Source: Sorghum bicolor
Lineage: Eukaryota; Streptophyta; Magnoliopsida; Poales; Poaceae
Assembly: GCF_000003195.3 (NCBI RefSeq)
Contig: NC_012877.2
Location: 19,618,294 to 19,682,293 of the forward strand
Length of the DNA: 64,000 nt
Direction: 5' to 3'
The notes beneath the pieces are model-generated. The model was given only the letters and a program-made list of their open reading frames with translations. It was not told the DNA's origin and did no database searches. The position numbers and the translations under genes were made by a program. Every line of letters starts with the position of its first letter. Within the stretch, counting starts at the first letter, position 1. Shown one piece after another: positions 11,448 through 21,966 of the stretch.

Positions 11448-11466
11448 AAAGCTCTATTACTCAAAA

Positions 11467-11484
11467 AAATTGACGGCATCATTG
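11467..11484. repeat. LINE target-site duplication, right copy
   Basis: Matches 4324-4341 at 17 of 18 bases and overlaps the terminal A-run of the LINE. Confidence 0.9.
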
Positions 11485-12270
11485 TCCCCTTTCCAACGAG
11501 TCCAAGATCACCTCGTTTTGATGTCGTATGAAGAAGTTATGATCAAAACACTGACGACGTGTTTGCTGAATCCGAGAGTGACGTGGTAGCTGAGTTGGAG
11601 AAGAATTGCAACTTGGAAAATACAATGGTGTAAACGTATGCAGCGTGGCGATGTCCTCATCATCCTATATGCTAAACTTTTACCTAACTCTTGCCCTCAC
11701 TTATCTACCATTATTTCTTCCTTTCGGTAGAGAGACCCTTTTTGGAGATTAATGCCAAAGGGGGAGAAATATTGAGAGGGAGTGTAAGGGAGGAGAGATT
11801 GATATGTGGATTGAAAGGGGTAAAGGAGAGGCATATAAGATTTTTCAAATTTTTGTGTGGTGTGTGCAAGGATAGCTGATGCTTGATAAGGACCACTTAT
11901 ACTAGTGTGATGTTCTTGACTTGGGTGGTGGTTGCCTTTACTTTTGTGCTGCTCTGGCAAGTGCGGCAGTGCCGTCCTTCTAGTGCGGCGGTGCCGCCCT
12001 CAATTGGCCAGCAAACTTTGAGTGTATGACCTGCCATGAGCATCAGGTTTATCATGTTGACAGCTTGCACCCCACGGATGCTAAGATATAGAAGAGTTCC
12101 CATACTTCATCTTGAATATGTGCATTCGGCATTTAAGGCCAAAATTTAAAATCCAATCTATGCACACATTTAGGGGGAGCTCACTATATCATAGGATTCA
12201 AAATCTTAATGTTTATCAATCTCTTGTAAGCTTTAATTGTGTTGTCATCAATCGCCAAAAAGGGGGAGAT
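11485..12270 (+). other. Copia internal region before the 3' LTR, non-coding
   Basis: No protein is recognised. The stretch has purine-rich blocks such as AAAGGGGGAGAAAT near 11757 and ends in the polypurine tract, as seen between pol and 3' LTR in SIRE-type elements. A GC block of the GGCGGTGCCGCC type near 11984-11996 matches blocks in the LTR. Without the LINE it would join 4292-4341. Confidence 0.5.
12257..12269 (+). promoter_or_regulatory. Polypurine tract of copia element
   Basis: AAAAAGGGGGAGA one base before the LTR. It primes plus-strand DNA synthesis in reverse transcription. Confidence 0.8.
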
Positions 12271-15200
12271 TGGAAGTGCATCTAGCCTTTTGTGGGTTTT
12301 AGTGAATTGAATGACACCATGATTAAAGGTCTAATAAGTTTGCTAAGTGTTGAATAAGATATTGATTCTATTGCACATACTTGTGGATTGTGGATTAACA
12401 AGTATGTTCAAGGCTCAACAAGCAAGCAAACTTGATGATATGCCACATAGTGTTGAAATAAAGGCCAAATTGTGTATTGTTGTATTGGAGGATTATGGGA
12501 ACAATCTAGCTCAAGCAAAAGACAACAATGCAAATGAAATCTATGGAATGGCTTCTATGTTGTGAGATATCATAGCATCATGAGAAAGCAAGCATATTTG
12601 GCAAATAGCAAAAGAGACATGAGTTGATGTTCTTGGATTAGTCTCTACAATGGCTTGCTTTTCATGAACATGAAGATATTGATAGTGAACGAGCTTTGAT
12701 CAAGGTTGAAGAATGAATCAAGAATGCATAAGTGAGGAAATGACAAGCAAAGGTCAAATGATAAAGGACATGATTCATATTGGATATAAATTGGTCTCTA
12801 CATTAGTTTGCTTGTATGGATAAAGATTTGGTAAATCACTTTGCAATAGGTTTGATCAAGCTAGAAGTATGAAGATAAAGATTGAAGTGAGTATTGAGTG
12901 TCAAGCTAAAATAGAGAGGATATAAGGAACCATGAATTGGCTTGACCATATTGATGCTGATCCATATATGTCTCTATGTGAGTCAAACTGAAGCTTGATT
13001 GATCTCAATATTTATATCTAGAAGATATTCAAGCAAGGACACGATATTGAAAAATGGTTATTCAAGGGATGCTTAATGTGATAAGATTTGAGTATGGCTT
13101 GATAAGGTGAAGATAGCAAGGAAAGGGCTTTGAGGGACTAAGCAGAGGTGAAGGGACAAGCGACAGCTTAAGGACCGAGGTACCATGGCTAAGGTGAAGA
13201 AGAGAGTACTTGCATTGAGTCTAGGAACTAATCAAGCTATAAAGAGTCATATTGTGTTGAGGATCAAATCATTAGTGGAAGTGACTTGAAGCCATGGAGA
13301 TGAACTCATATTTGTGGAAATGGTTCAAGTCACGTGCTCAAGGTGTGTTTGCTCAAAGTAAGGAGACAAAGTTAATTGCAACCCTTTATGGAGTAATATT
13401 GAGAAGAAATGACATATGAATATATTGAAGACTCAAGTGGTTAAATTGGTTATATTCTCTTGTTCTTGAGTATAGGTATGTTGTACTATCAAGGAGGATG
13501 CAATACGAATGATAGACAAGTCTCAAGTGCTCAAACTAACCAAACCAAGTCCTAACATGAAAGAAAACACTTAGCACTCGAAACAAGCTTTCTAAAAAGT
13601 CCAAGATCATTGCAAACGGAGTTCGGAGTAAAAAGTTATGGCTTTTTCCGTGAAGTGACTTGTGCTGTTTTTGGGAGGGCGACAGTGCCACACTTAATGG
13701 GCGGCAGTGACGCCCCTGTACAGTCACAACAGCTAGTTGAAGTGGGATAAGTATATATACTCATCCCACGGCTCCTAGTCATGCTGCTGATGCTCCAGAC
13801 ATTCCCAACCCATTCCGAAGCCTCTCCCCAACCTTCTCTTTGTGAGAATGAAGTGCTTAGTGCACAATTAAGTGTTGGGGCTATGTGATTAAGTGTTAGA
13901 GAGCATATTAGAGCAATTGTAACCTTTGAGCATTTGCTGGGCTTCATCGATCTTTGTTGTGCATTTGTTACTCTTGGAGGTGAAGCCTCCTAAACGGCTA
14001 GGCGTCGCCCGGCGAGCTCCCGTGCTTGTGGTGAGCAGCGGGATAGTTTGTATCCCTCTCTTGCAGCTAGTGAAATAACCCCTGAGAACGAGGGCAAGGC
14101 AACTTGGTGGCAAGCCAATTCTTTTGTGGATACCTCAACAATGTGGACTTAGGCAAGCCTTGGTGGCGAGATAAACCATGGGATGAACATCGTGTCATCT
14201 TGTTCTTGTTTTACATGCTTGCAAGTTCATATTGTTGTTAAGGTACTTGTAGGGTTGTGGTCGATATACTTGGTGGTACTTGTTCTGCTGCATATAACTA
14301 CTATTTAGTGACTAACATACTTGTAGGAAGCTAGGAAATTTATCTGATCTAAATTTCCTTGATTAAATTTTGAATTGTGCTAAGTCCCCTGTATAAGGGC
14401 GGCAGTGCCACCCTCCAAGAGAGGCAGTGCCGCCCTCTAATCTGATAGAGTTTTGAGTTGAAACTATGCAGATTTGTCACTAGATACCTCTAGTACATCT
14501 TCACCAAGTTTGGGCTCTGTTGGACATACGGTTGTAGAAAGTCTTGACGGTAAATAAACACTTTTTAACCATCAACATACCATGAGAAAGGACTTAAATC
14601 AGAATATTATCTAGCTATAGGAGTTATCACTAACAGAATTCCACAAGTTTTGGTGATTGTCTATTTCTGCAGGGGGTTATCAGAGTAAGAACAAAAGGAG
14701 GCCCACATGTTAGATTTACATAGAGAGAATATGTGAAACGTGAACTCAGGAATACTCCAGAAGACTCAGTCAGACACCACCTGAAAGGTGGGGCCCACAT
14801 GCTATAGGGCAGGGGCGGCCGCCCAGGGGTTCAACCAATCAGGGTGAACCTCGCGGGTCCTACCTCCACCGACTTTGAGGATTAAGCTTAAGCGCACGTT
14901 TAAGTCGGTTTGATCCAATGGCTGTGGTGCTTCCTAGGGGGCTATAAATACAAGTCTGACCCCCTGGAGAGGAGTGAGTCAGATAATAAGAATTATCTGA
15001 GAAGAAGTAGACAGAGAGGGGTCCCTCGAATGGATCTATCTCTATAGGTTCTTAGCCACCATCTTAATTAGATCTCTATAGTTCTTTAGCATAGTTACAT
15101 AGGAATAGATCAAGAAGGAGTCAAGTCAATCTTGGAGTCTAGATCTATCTTCAGTTCTTGGTAAACTCTTATTCTCTTTGTTATATTTTTATTAGTTCTT

Positions 15201-16267
15201 GCTACTATGAATATAACTTTGATCTATTTGATTATATCGGAATTGACTTTATTCTATTTGCTTATGTTCTCAATTATATTATTATTAGTTTACTTTGATT
15301 ATATGCTTAGTGAAGTTAGATTAGAATTATGTTTATGCATAGGATGGTTTAGCGCTTACTCATTAGACCGATGGGTAAGTGATAGATATTGTGTAGGTGA
15401 GGTGCCTAGACCGTATTTATCTATGATTACCCCTTATAGTCCGAAGCTTGAGGTAGACCGCGAGAGTGACAGTCCTGTTGAGTCCTTTGTATTCCTTCTC
15501 CTAATTATAAGGATTGTAGAGCACCATTATTACAGGAAAGTGATTGCTATGTTCATGATATTTCTTGCTAATATCACTATGCATAGATATAACCTTTTCT
15601 AGTGATGATGCTAGGTGTACTTGCACTAATCATTGTATGCTTTGACAGTATAGTTAGAATACTTAGAATTTATTCTTGTAGATTGTTCTAATACCATGCT
15701 AGTGCTATAGACTTAGAGTAATCTAATTGAGATAATTACCATGTTTATCGTATGGCTATGAATTCTTATTTATCCTCTGTCACTTATTATTCATATTCAT
15801 ATATTTATCTTATGTGACACTTACCCTGCATGAGAGATAGATAAAGACATGGTTAAGGTATCCATGATTACATGTAGTGCTCATTGCTCATTATCCATTG
15901 CAAGTCCCTTTCCAGTGGCAAAAATATAAATAACGATAGCTGGAATACTCCTGATTAAAATGCTACATCGGTATTATCTGTACGCTTGTGGATCCTTTAT
16001 TTATTTATTTATTCCTAGAAAAGCATATAGATTTAATACCAGCACTTCTACATCATGTTAGGGATGACAACCTAGCTTATGTGATGTTAAGTAATTTTGA
16101 CGTCGTTGCTAGGGATAGGTTTAAGAGTCTATTTTTAGTAATTGCGTTAAGAAGTGTCAATAGAAAGGCAGTGCCACCCTAAGTTTTAATTTCTGTTTGA
16201 GCTGATTTTTTGTAGGCCTATTCACCCCCCCCCTCTAGGCCTTCTAGGCGACATCAAGGTCCTTTCA
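12271..16267 (+). repeat. 3' LTR of SIRE-type copia element (with nested solo LTR)
   Basis: Starts TGGAAGTGCATCTAGCC after the polypurine tract and ends GACATCAAGGTCCTTTCA. Without the insertion at 14542-16162 and its duplicated 5 bp it is about 2.37 kb. It has several GC palindromic blocks (GGCGGCAGTGCCGCC-like, near 13680-13715 and 14400-14440). A TATA-like TATATATAC lies at 13752-13760. The C-rich run near 16225 is typical of the U5 end of this lineage. No coding sequence is recognised across 12.3-14.5 kb. Confidence 0.75.
14542..16162 (+). mobile_element. Solo LTR, Athila-type, inside the copia LTR
   Basis: The ends are TCTTGACGGTAA and GAAGTGTCAATA, each one base off the family termini TGTTGACGG and GTGTCAACA. 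It is flanked by a perfect duplication GAAAG (14537-14541 and 16163-16167). Removing it restores a GC block in the host copia LTR. It shares long colinear stretches with the opposite-strand LTR at 57351-58983. A TATA box TATAAATA lies at 14943-14950. Length is 1621 bp, plus strand. Confidence 0.9.
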
Positions 16268-16342
16268 CCCACCTCAGCCGCGGCGTGGACCTCCAAATCC
16301 CAGCGCCGATGTGCACACGACACCGCAGGGCGCGGTGCAGAC

Positions 16343-16663
16343 ATGGACATGGACAGCGTGGAGTGCATCTTCCTCCCAGACGCTTCCATGGACGTGGACG
16401 ACATCGATGGCCACCCGCATCACGACCACCACGGCCATCTCGGCCTCCCACTCCACCCCGCCCACCTCCCATCCTTGGGCGCCAGCCGCACATTCCCCAA
16501 GGTGAATGCCGGGGGCGGCAGGGTGGGCCCGGCGGGAGCGGGAGCAGGAGCGGCGGGGGCAGTGAGCGCAGTGGGAGCAGGTGGGGGGCTGCCGACGACC
16601 AGCATGCACGAGCTGCTCGAGTGCCCCGTCTGCACCAACTCCATGTTTCCGCCCATCCATCAG
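16343..16663 (+). pseudogene. SINA-like E3 ubiquitin ligase, exon 1 fragment
   Basis: Opens at MDMDSVECIFLPDASMDVDD, the N-terminal signature of plant SINA/SINAT RING E3 ligases. A His-rich and Gly/Ala-rich segment follows, then the start of the RING domain (LLECPVCTNSMFPPIHQ, ending at residue 107). The sequence then hits CAG|GTTGGTG, a good splice donor. The rest of the RING and the SIAH substrate-binding domain are not found in the window. The exon itself has no stop or frameshift. The copia LTR ends 75 bp before the ATG, so promoter and most of the 5' leader have been displaced. In grasses this can be a broken gene or a transposon-captured fragment; I cannot separate these. An intact SINA protein would tag targets for proteasomal degradation. 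Confidence 0.75.
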
Positions 16664-17052
16664 GTTGGTGCCTTGCTCCCGGTGCACCGATTTTAGATGG
16701 GGCTGCGTGTGGATTTGGGGATCTCGGTGGGGGAAAGCCTCTGGCCTCTGGTGACCATTAGGGCGAGCAGCGTTGGGGGCGGGCCATCGGACGAGCAGCA
16801 TCGGGGCATGGCATGTGCGGCGGCGAAAGAGGGCGAGCACAACGGTTTGGGAGGTGACGAGAACTTCGGTCAGAACTTAGGCAAGCCTGACCAGCGAAAA
16901 ACGGACCCCCATCTCGTTTTAATGGAGCCAGGCTAGGACCTCTAAAGTGCCTTATCTAGGCATGACTTTGGGCTGTTTACAAGCAACCAAATAGCTAGAA
17001 GGTGGCTATCTGAAGCCTGGTTGGGAGTTAGCCACCCAACCAAACAGACCCT
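16664..17052 (+). other. SINA intron-like sequence and possible MITE remnant
   Basis: Starts with the donor GTTGGTG and is GC-rich without a recognised exon. The last 80 bp (about 16971-17051) begin GGGCTGTTTACAAGCAACC and end CCAACCAAACAGACCC. These look like degenerate terminal inverted repeats of a small MITE-like element; this is weak. Sequence resumes at 55233 after the copia solo LTR. Confidence 0.4.
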
Positions 17053-18043
17053 TGAAAGGTCCAAATGGCTAGAGGGGGGGTGAATAGCCTATTTAAAATT
17101 TCTACAAACTTCACTAAACAAGTGAGTTAGTAAAACAAAAGGCGAAGCAAATCTAGCACTAGCTCAACTAAGCTATGCAAGCCACCTATACAAATCTAGC
17201 AAGACGGCTAAACATTAAAACACAACAACTAAGAAGGCTACACAACAACTCTATACTAACAAGAACTAAGCTACACAAGCTAAACTAACAAGGTAGGCAA
17301 GTATGTAAAGAGAGAAGAGTGATTGTTATACCGACGTTGTAGAGAAGAGATATATCCAATCAATCACGTACACAATCACAAGAGAGACCTCGGCAAGAGA
17401 TGACACAAGATTTTTTACCGAGGTTCACTTGCTTCCCGGCAAGCTACTCCTCGTTGTGGCGATACACCCACTTGATGGATCGCGAGCTAATTGGCAATCC
17501 AAAGCCAAACCCTCAGCGGGTGCCGCACATCCACTCACAAGATGGGGATCCTCCAAGCCACGAGCAATCCACTAGAGTAGCCAATTGCGATCTCCCGCGG
17601 GGAAGGCTCAAGAACCCCTCACAAGTCACTTGGTGAGGCTCGAAACAATCTCCAATCACGAGCTCAACACCACCGCTGCTCCAAGCCGTCTAGGGCGTCG
17701 GGAAACACCCAAGAGTTACAAGAAATCCGCAGCAAACTCAAGAATCAAGTGCCACTAAATGCAACTCTCAAAGCAATGCACTTGAATCTCACTCAATCTC
17801 ACTAGGATGAGCAATCAAGCAAGGAGATGAGTGGAGGGAGTATTCTCTAGCTCAATGTATGCCTCAAGTATTCAAATGTGCAAGAGTTAACCCCCCAAAG
17901 CCGGCCACCAACTATTTATAAGCCCCTCAAAGAAACTAGCCGTTGGCTGTTTTTACTGGGCTCAAATCAGGAGCACCGGACGCTACTAAGTGAGCACCGG
18001 ACGCTCGACCCCCTGCGTCCGGTGCTCAAGGGAAGGCCACATG

Positions 18044-21000
18044 TGTAACAGAACCGACCAAATTATAAGAGATTAAGCCTAATAGTGACCATTTGCATAG
18101 TCGAACCATCACGCTTAAGCCCATATAATCCCGGTAGTCCGTGAAATCTCAAAGGATTTCAAACCACACATCGCATACAGCCAAGATCGTAATAAGTTTA
18201 GCGGCCGCCATCCACAAGTACATCCAGATTACAACATTCATGAAACACATCGGAGTACTTAAGTTATTACAAACCAAGTTCTTCAAGTAGCGGAAGCTTC
18301 ATAGTTCGAAATTACAACACACACGATAAGTCTGATACAGTGCCATAGTTCGGTCATTCCCACAAAAGCAAAGGAAGAGACGGAGTGACCATCGCCGTTG
18401 GTCTAGTCATCACCCATAGCTGGGTACAGACAGAGGATGCAATAACCATAGTACATTTGACCATCTGCAAAACAACATGGGAATAGGACCCTGAGTACGA
18501 GAAGGTACTCAGCTAGACTTACCCGTCATAAACTTAAAATAAAGACTCATCAAGGATCATGAAGGCTATTTAGTGGGGTAGCTGACAACCATTTTGCAAA
18601 GACCGCAAGGTTTTATTACCCTAACCTACATAAATCTTTTCTTCTTTTAATCTGCTCAAGTTGAAAGTATCATTACCTATTATCTAGGTTTGCTCCTGTG
18701 CTATTACAAGCAAGTATGAGACTATGATAGTACCTCATCATAGCATTTCTTGAACCATTCATCATTATAACCCAAGTGTTCCATAGTCCTTACTACGAGG
18801 ACGAAGCTCATGTCAAGTGCTCACTATCCAGGAGCGATGGCGATTCGAATCGATTTCTAACCAGCTGGCGAATTTATTCCCCACACAAACCACACTCACT
18901 GATCAAGTGAGCTACAGGTCACCGTGTTGCACTATCCAGGACCAATTCGCGGGTTCGACAGGCACCGCCCGTACCCGAGGACTGTTCCGGCGACCGAGGT
19001 ATCCAAGGTATACCAAGGTTGCGCGTCGCGCCCTCGTCGTTCTCCTCAACCATCACCAATACAGCGCGTACATCGAGCCGATTCCCGGCCCGGATAGTGC
19101 TCAGGCTTCGCGGTCGGAACGACTTATCCTTCCAGCTAAGTGTGGGGCATGCGTTCAACATGACAAGAGGGCCGTCAACGATCGGTCCTTAATCGACACA
19201 GGCAGGGGCACTATGGTCAACCCACCATAAGACCCTGCCCGGTCTCCAAATTCATTCCACAATTGGTCATCCTTTTCCCAAGCAACCAATGCTTAATCAA
19301 GCAGGTATCCACCTATATCTCGTAGGTGACAGGAAATCACCCGACTTCTACCGGACTAAGCAAGCTAAGCATAGACTCCGCGCCTATCTACATAGGACAA
19401 GGTAGATAAACGAGTAGGAATAACAAGGAATACATATGCAGCAACGGTATCAGGCAACTCCTACCACTTAAATGCAGTAGTAGAACAAGTATAGTGCATC
19501 ACATAAGTTAGCGAGAATAGGGAGACTTAGAATGCTCCGGGGCTTGCCTTTCTCAAACGTGCTGGGTCGGTGATCCGGACACTCCTGCAGTTCCTCTCCG
19601 GGTTCCGGTGCTTCCGGAGGTTCTTGCTCCTGAGTCTCCTCTGGCTCCTCGGGTCCCACCTCGTTCTCCTGCGAGCCTGTATGATGCATGTGTGCTCATG
19701 AGTGGAGTGTGAGATGCCCGAATGGATGCTTGTATGAGAAGGTACCAAAGGACCATGTCATGATGCATGGATGATACACTTGGTCATGCTCATCACAAGG
19801 TATGCAACATCATCCAAGAACAGGCACTTGGATTAAACATCTATTGCATTCTCTTTTACAATTATTTTTCAAATGCAATCAGTAACCCACACGATGCTTC
19901 AAAGATACACCAAACCCAACTTATTCCATTCAACCTAGATATGCAACCATTCATAATTTTCTTTATTCATTTCTAGGCTCATTAAAATCACATGCAATTC
20001 TGTTCATCAATAAATTCCAGAAAAATTACAGGAGACTACTAGCTAATCATAAAGTCTACTGTAAATTTTTCATAATTTTTTTGGTTACTTATTTTGAGCC
20101 ACAAAAATCACAAGATTAATTGATAAGGTATGTAAAATCACTCTACTGTGATATAAGTGTCAAACAACAGATTTCATATTTTTACAATTTGTCTAACATC
20201 ATAAGAAACACCCACAAAATTTTCCAGATTTATTGCATGACCCATTTAATTATTAAAAATCATAAAGCACTGCCATGCAAGCATTTAAATTACCATAAAT
20301 TCATTTATTCATCAAATAATATGTACCCACATTTTCCCAGTGAGCAAACACACATGCAAAGCCAACAAATCAAGTTTCACATTTTTCTGAGCCATATTTT
20401 ATTTACTATGCATTTTCCAAGTTTAACAAAATCATGGATAAAATATATTCACACAGAAAAGTTACTCCAACATGACATGCAATTACATCAAACTGTAGAT
20501 CTGGAAATATAGAGCACACCAAAATTTATTTCATTCAATTTGGAGCTGTAGAACTCAAGATATAGATTTTACAAACTTTAAATCAATTTCTGGAAAACAC
20601 TTTTTCAAGAAAACCGACGAAAAAGGCTACGCACACCCAGATCTACACCCACCGGGGTACCCCTGCGACTGGCAGTGGGTCCCCGACCCCACCAGTCAGC
20701 GAGACCGAGAGGGAGCTCACCTCCGACGAGCGGATTTCGCTGGCGGTGAGGTCTCCGGCCACGGGGTGAGCACCAACGTGCTCCCCGCAGCAAGACGCAC
20801 CCAGCGGTACCCTTGGATCGACCAGAGGACGGCCGGAACACCTCCGGCGAGCATGCATGGCGGCACGGCGGCGCTGCTCGTCGTGGCCAGGCTGCTCCGG
20901 TGCGGTAGAGCGTGCGCAAACGCCTCTCCGAGCTACCTCACCTTCCTACCGACCTAGCGCAACAGAGAACGAGCGAAAAGAGGCAGGGAAACGCTAGATC

Positions 21001-21966
21001 CGTCGCGGCGGAGTACTCCGGCGAGCTCGGGGTAACTCCGGCGAGCGATTCATGGCGCTCGACGGACTCTCACCTCGGTAGAACGTTCGCACGAGCTTAC
21101 CCTAGCGACGGCGAGTGCCCTGGTGCTCTCGGCGTCGAGCTTGAGGCTCTGGTGCGGCCGGCGACGAGCGGCGGAGCTCTCTCCGGCAATGGCGCGCGGA
21201 GGAGCGGCTACTGCTGCGCGGTGCGAGCGAAGGAGGAAGGAGAAGGAGGGCGCGGGGGAGACAGGATGGAGGGAGTGGCCTGGGAGCCTGCGCCGGCGTC
21301 CCGACCAGGGGGGTTAGAGGCCGGCCGCGGCGCGTCCAACGCCGGCGTACGGCCACCACGTGGCCGGCGCCGGGTGGGGCAAGGCGGGCGCCGCGCGCGC
21401 GGGAGAGAGGGGAGGGGGAGCGGGCCGCGCTGCCCAGCTGGGCCAGAAGGGAGGCGGGTCGGCCCAGCAGCGCCTGCCCCCTTTCTCCTTTTTTTTTTGA
21501 AATTCTTTTCTCAAATTCTTTCTAAATTCATTTGGACCAATTTCAAATCATTTTCACCTCTTGCTCCCAAAAACAAAGTTGTTCCAAAACAAAAACTCTA
21601 CAACTTTGCTTTAACAAGCAAGACCAAATTCCAAACAGAATTTGAATTACAAGTTAAAACTCAGTTCTAGGTTTTAAATAAATTCTTTTTGGATATTTTT
21701 GTATAAATTCCATTTCTCAATTTCCATAGCTCCAAAAATTGCACAAAAATATTCTAAATTCTTCTTACACATAAAGCAACCTAATTTGAATATTTCACAA
21801 TTTTAGAAGCAAGCATCGTATTTTTAGCATATTTAAACTCATGAAGTGAAGCACATCAAATCATAATTTGAGAAGAGTGTCATGCTCATGATGCTTATGC
21901 TTGATGGGAATGCTTATGCATGACTTTGATGAGACTAAGTGCATGCTTAACACCTAGGGTGTTACA
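18044..21966 (-). repeat. 3' LTR of minus-strand Tekay-type element
   Basis: 3923 bp, running from TGTAACACCCTAGG (right) to GGTTCTGTTACA (left) on the minus strand. It contains a very GC-rich block (about 20640-21480) and an AT-rich remainder. The ORFs seen in it are by-products of GC content. The TATA element present in the plus-strand LTR at 30899 is altered here. Confidence 0.9.

Larger units (their letters stand above)
4342..11466 (+). mobile_element. L1-type LINE with RNase H, full length but degraded
   Basis: Bounded by an 18 bp target duplication (4324-4341 and 11467-11484). It contains a 5' leader, ORF1 (RNA-binding), ORF2 (endonuclease, reverse transcriptase, zinc-binding zf-RVT region, RNase H) and a very short 3' end with an A7 tract. 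Minus the 1.34 kb solo LTR nested at 9025-10362 it is about 5.8 kb, normal for a plant L1. Both ORFs carry several nonsense codons, so it is no longer autonomous. Confidence 0.92.
4292..16267 (+). mobile_element. SIRE-type Ty1/copia element, 3' part with nested insertions
   Basis: Recognised by its polypurine tract AAAAAGGGGGAGA (12257-12269) followed by an LTR that starts TGGAAGTGCATC and ends in the CACCCCCCCC-TCTAGG...CCTTTCA segment typical of SIRE/Maximus LTRs. The putative internal sequence is 4292-4341 plus 11485-12270, separated by the LINE. No gag or pol is present; those parts would lie left of the Athila insertion, outside the window. The 5 bp after the LTR (CCCAC) do not match the bases before it, as expected for a 3' LTR rather than a solo LTR. 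Confidence 0.65.

Noticed and set aside
16971..17051. MITE with terminal inverted repeats
   Set aside because: The putative ends match only in part and no target duplication is evident, so it is mentioned only as possible.
20912..21670. 252-residue ORF and other long ORFs in the Tekay-type LTRs (also 28815-29373, 53290-53850)
   Set aside because: They lie in GC-rich LTR sequence, are open in several frames on both strands, and are interrupted or absent in sister LTRs. They show no protein family.
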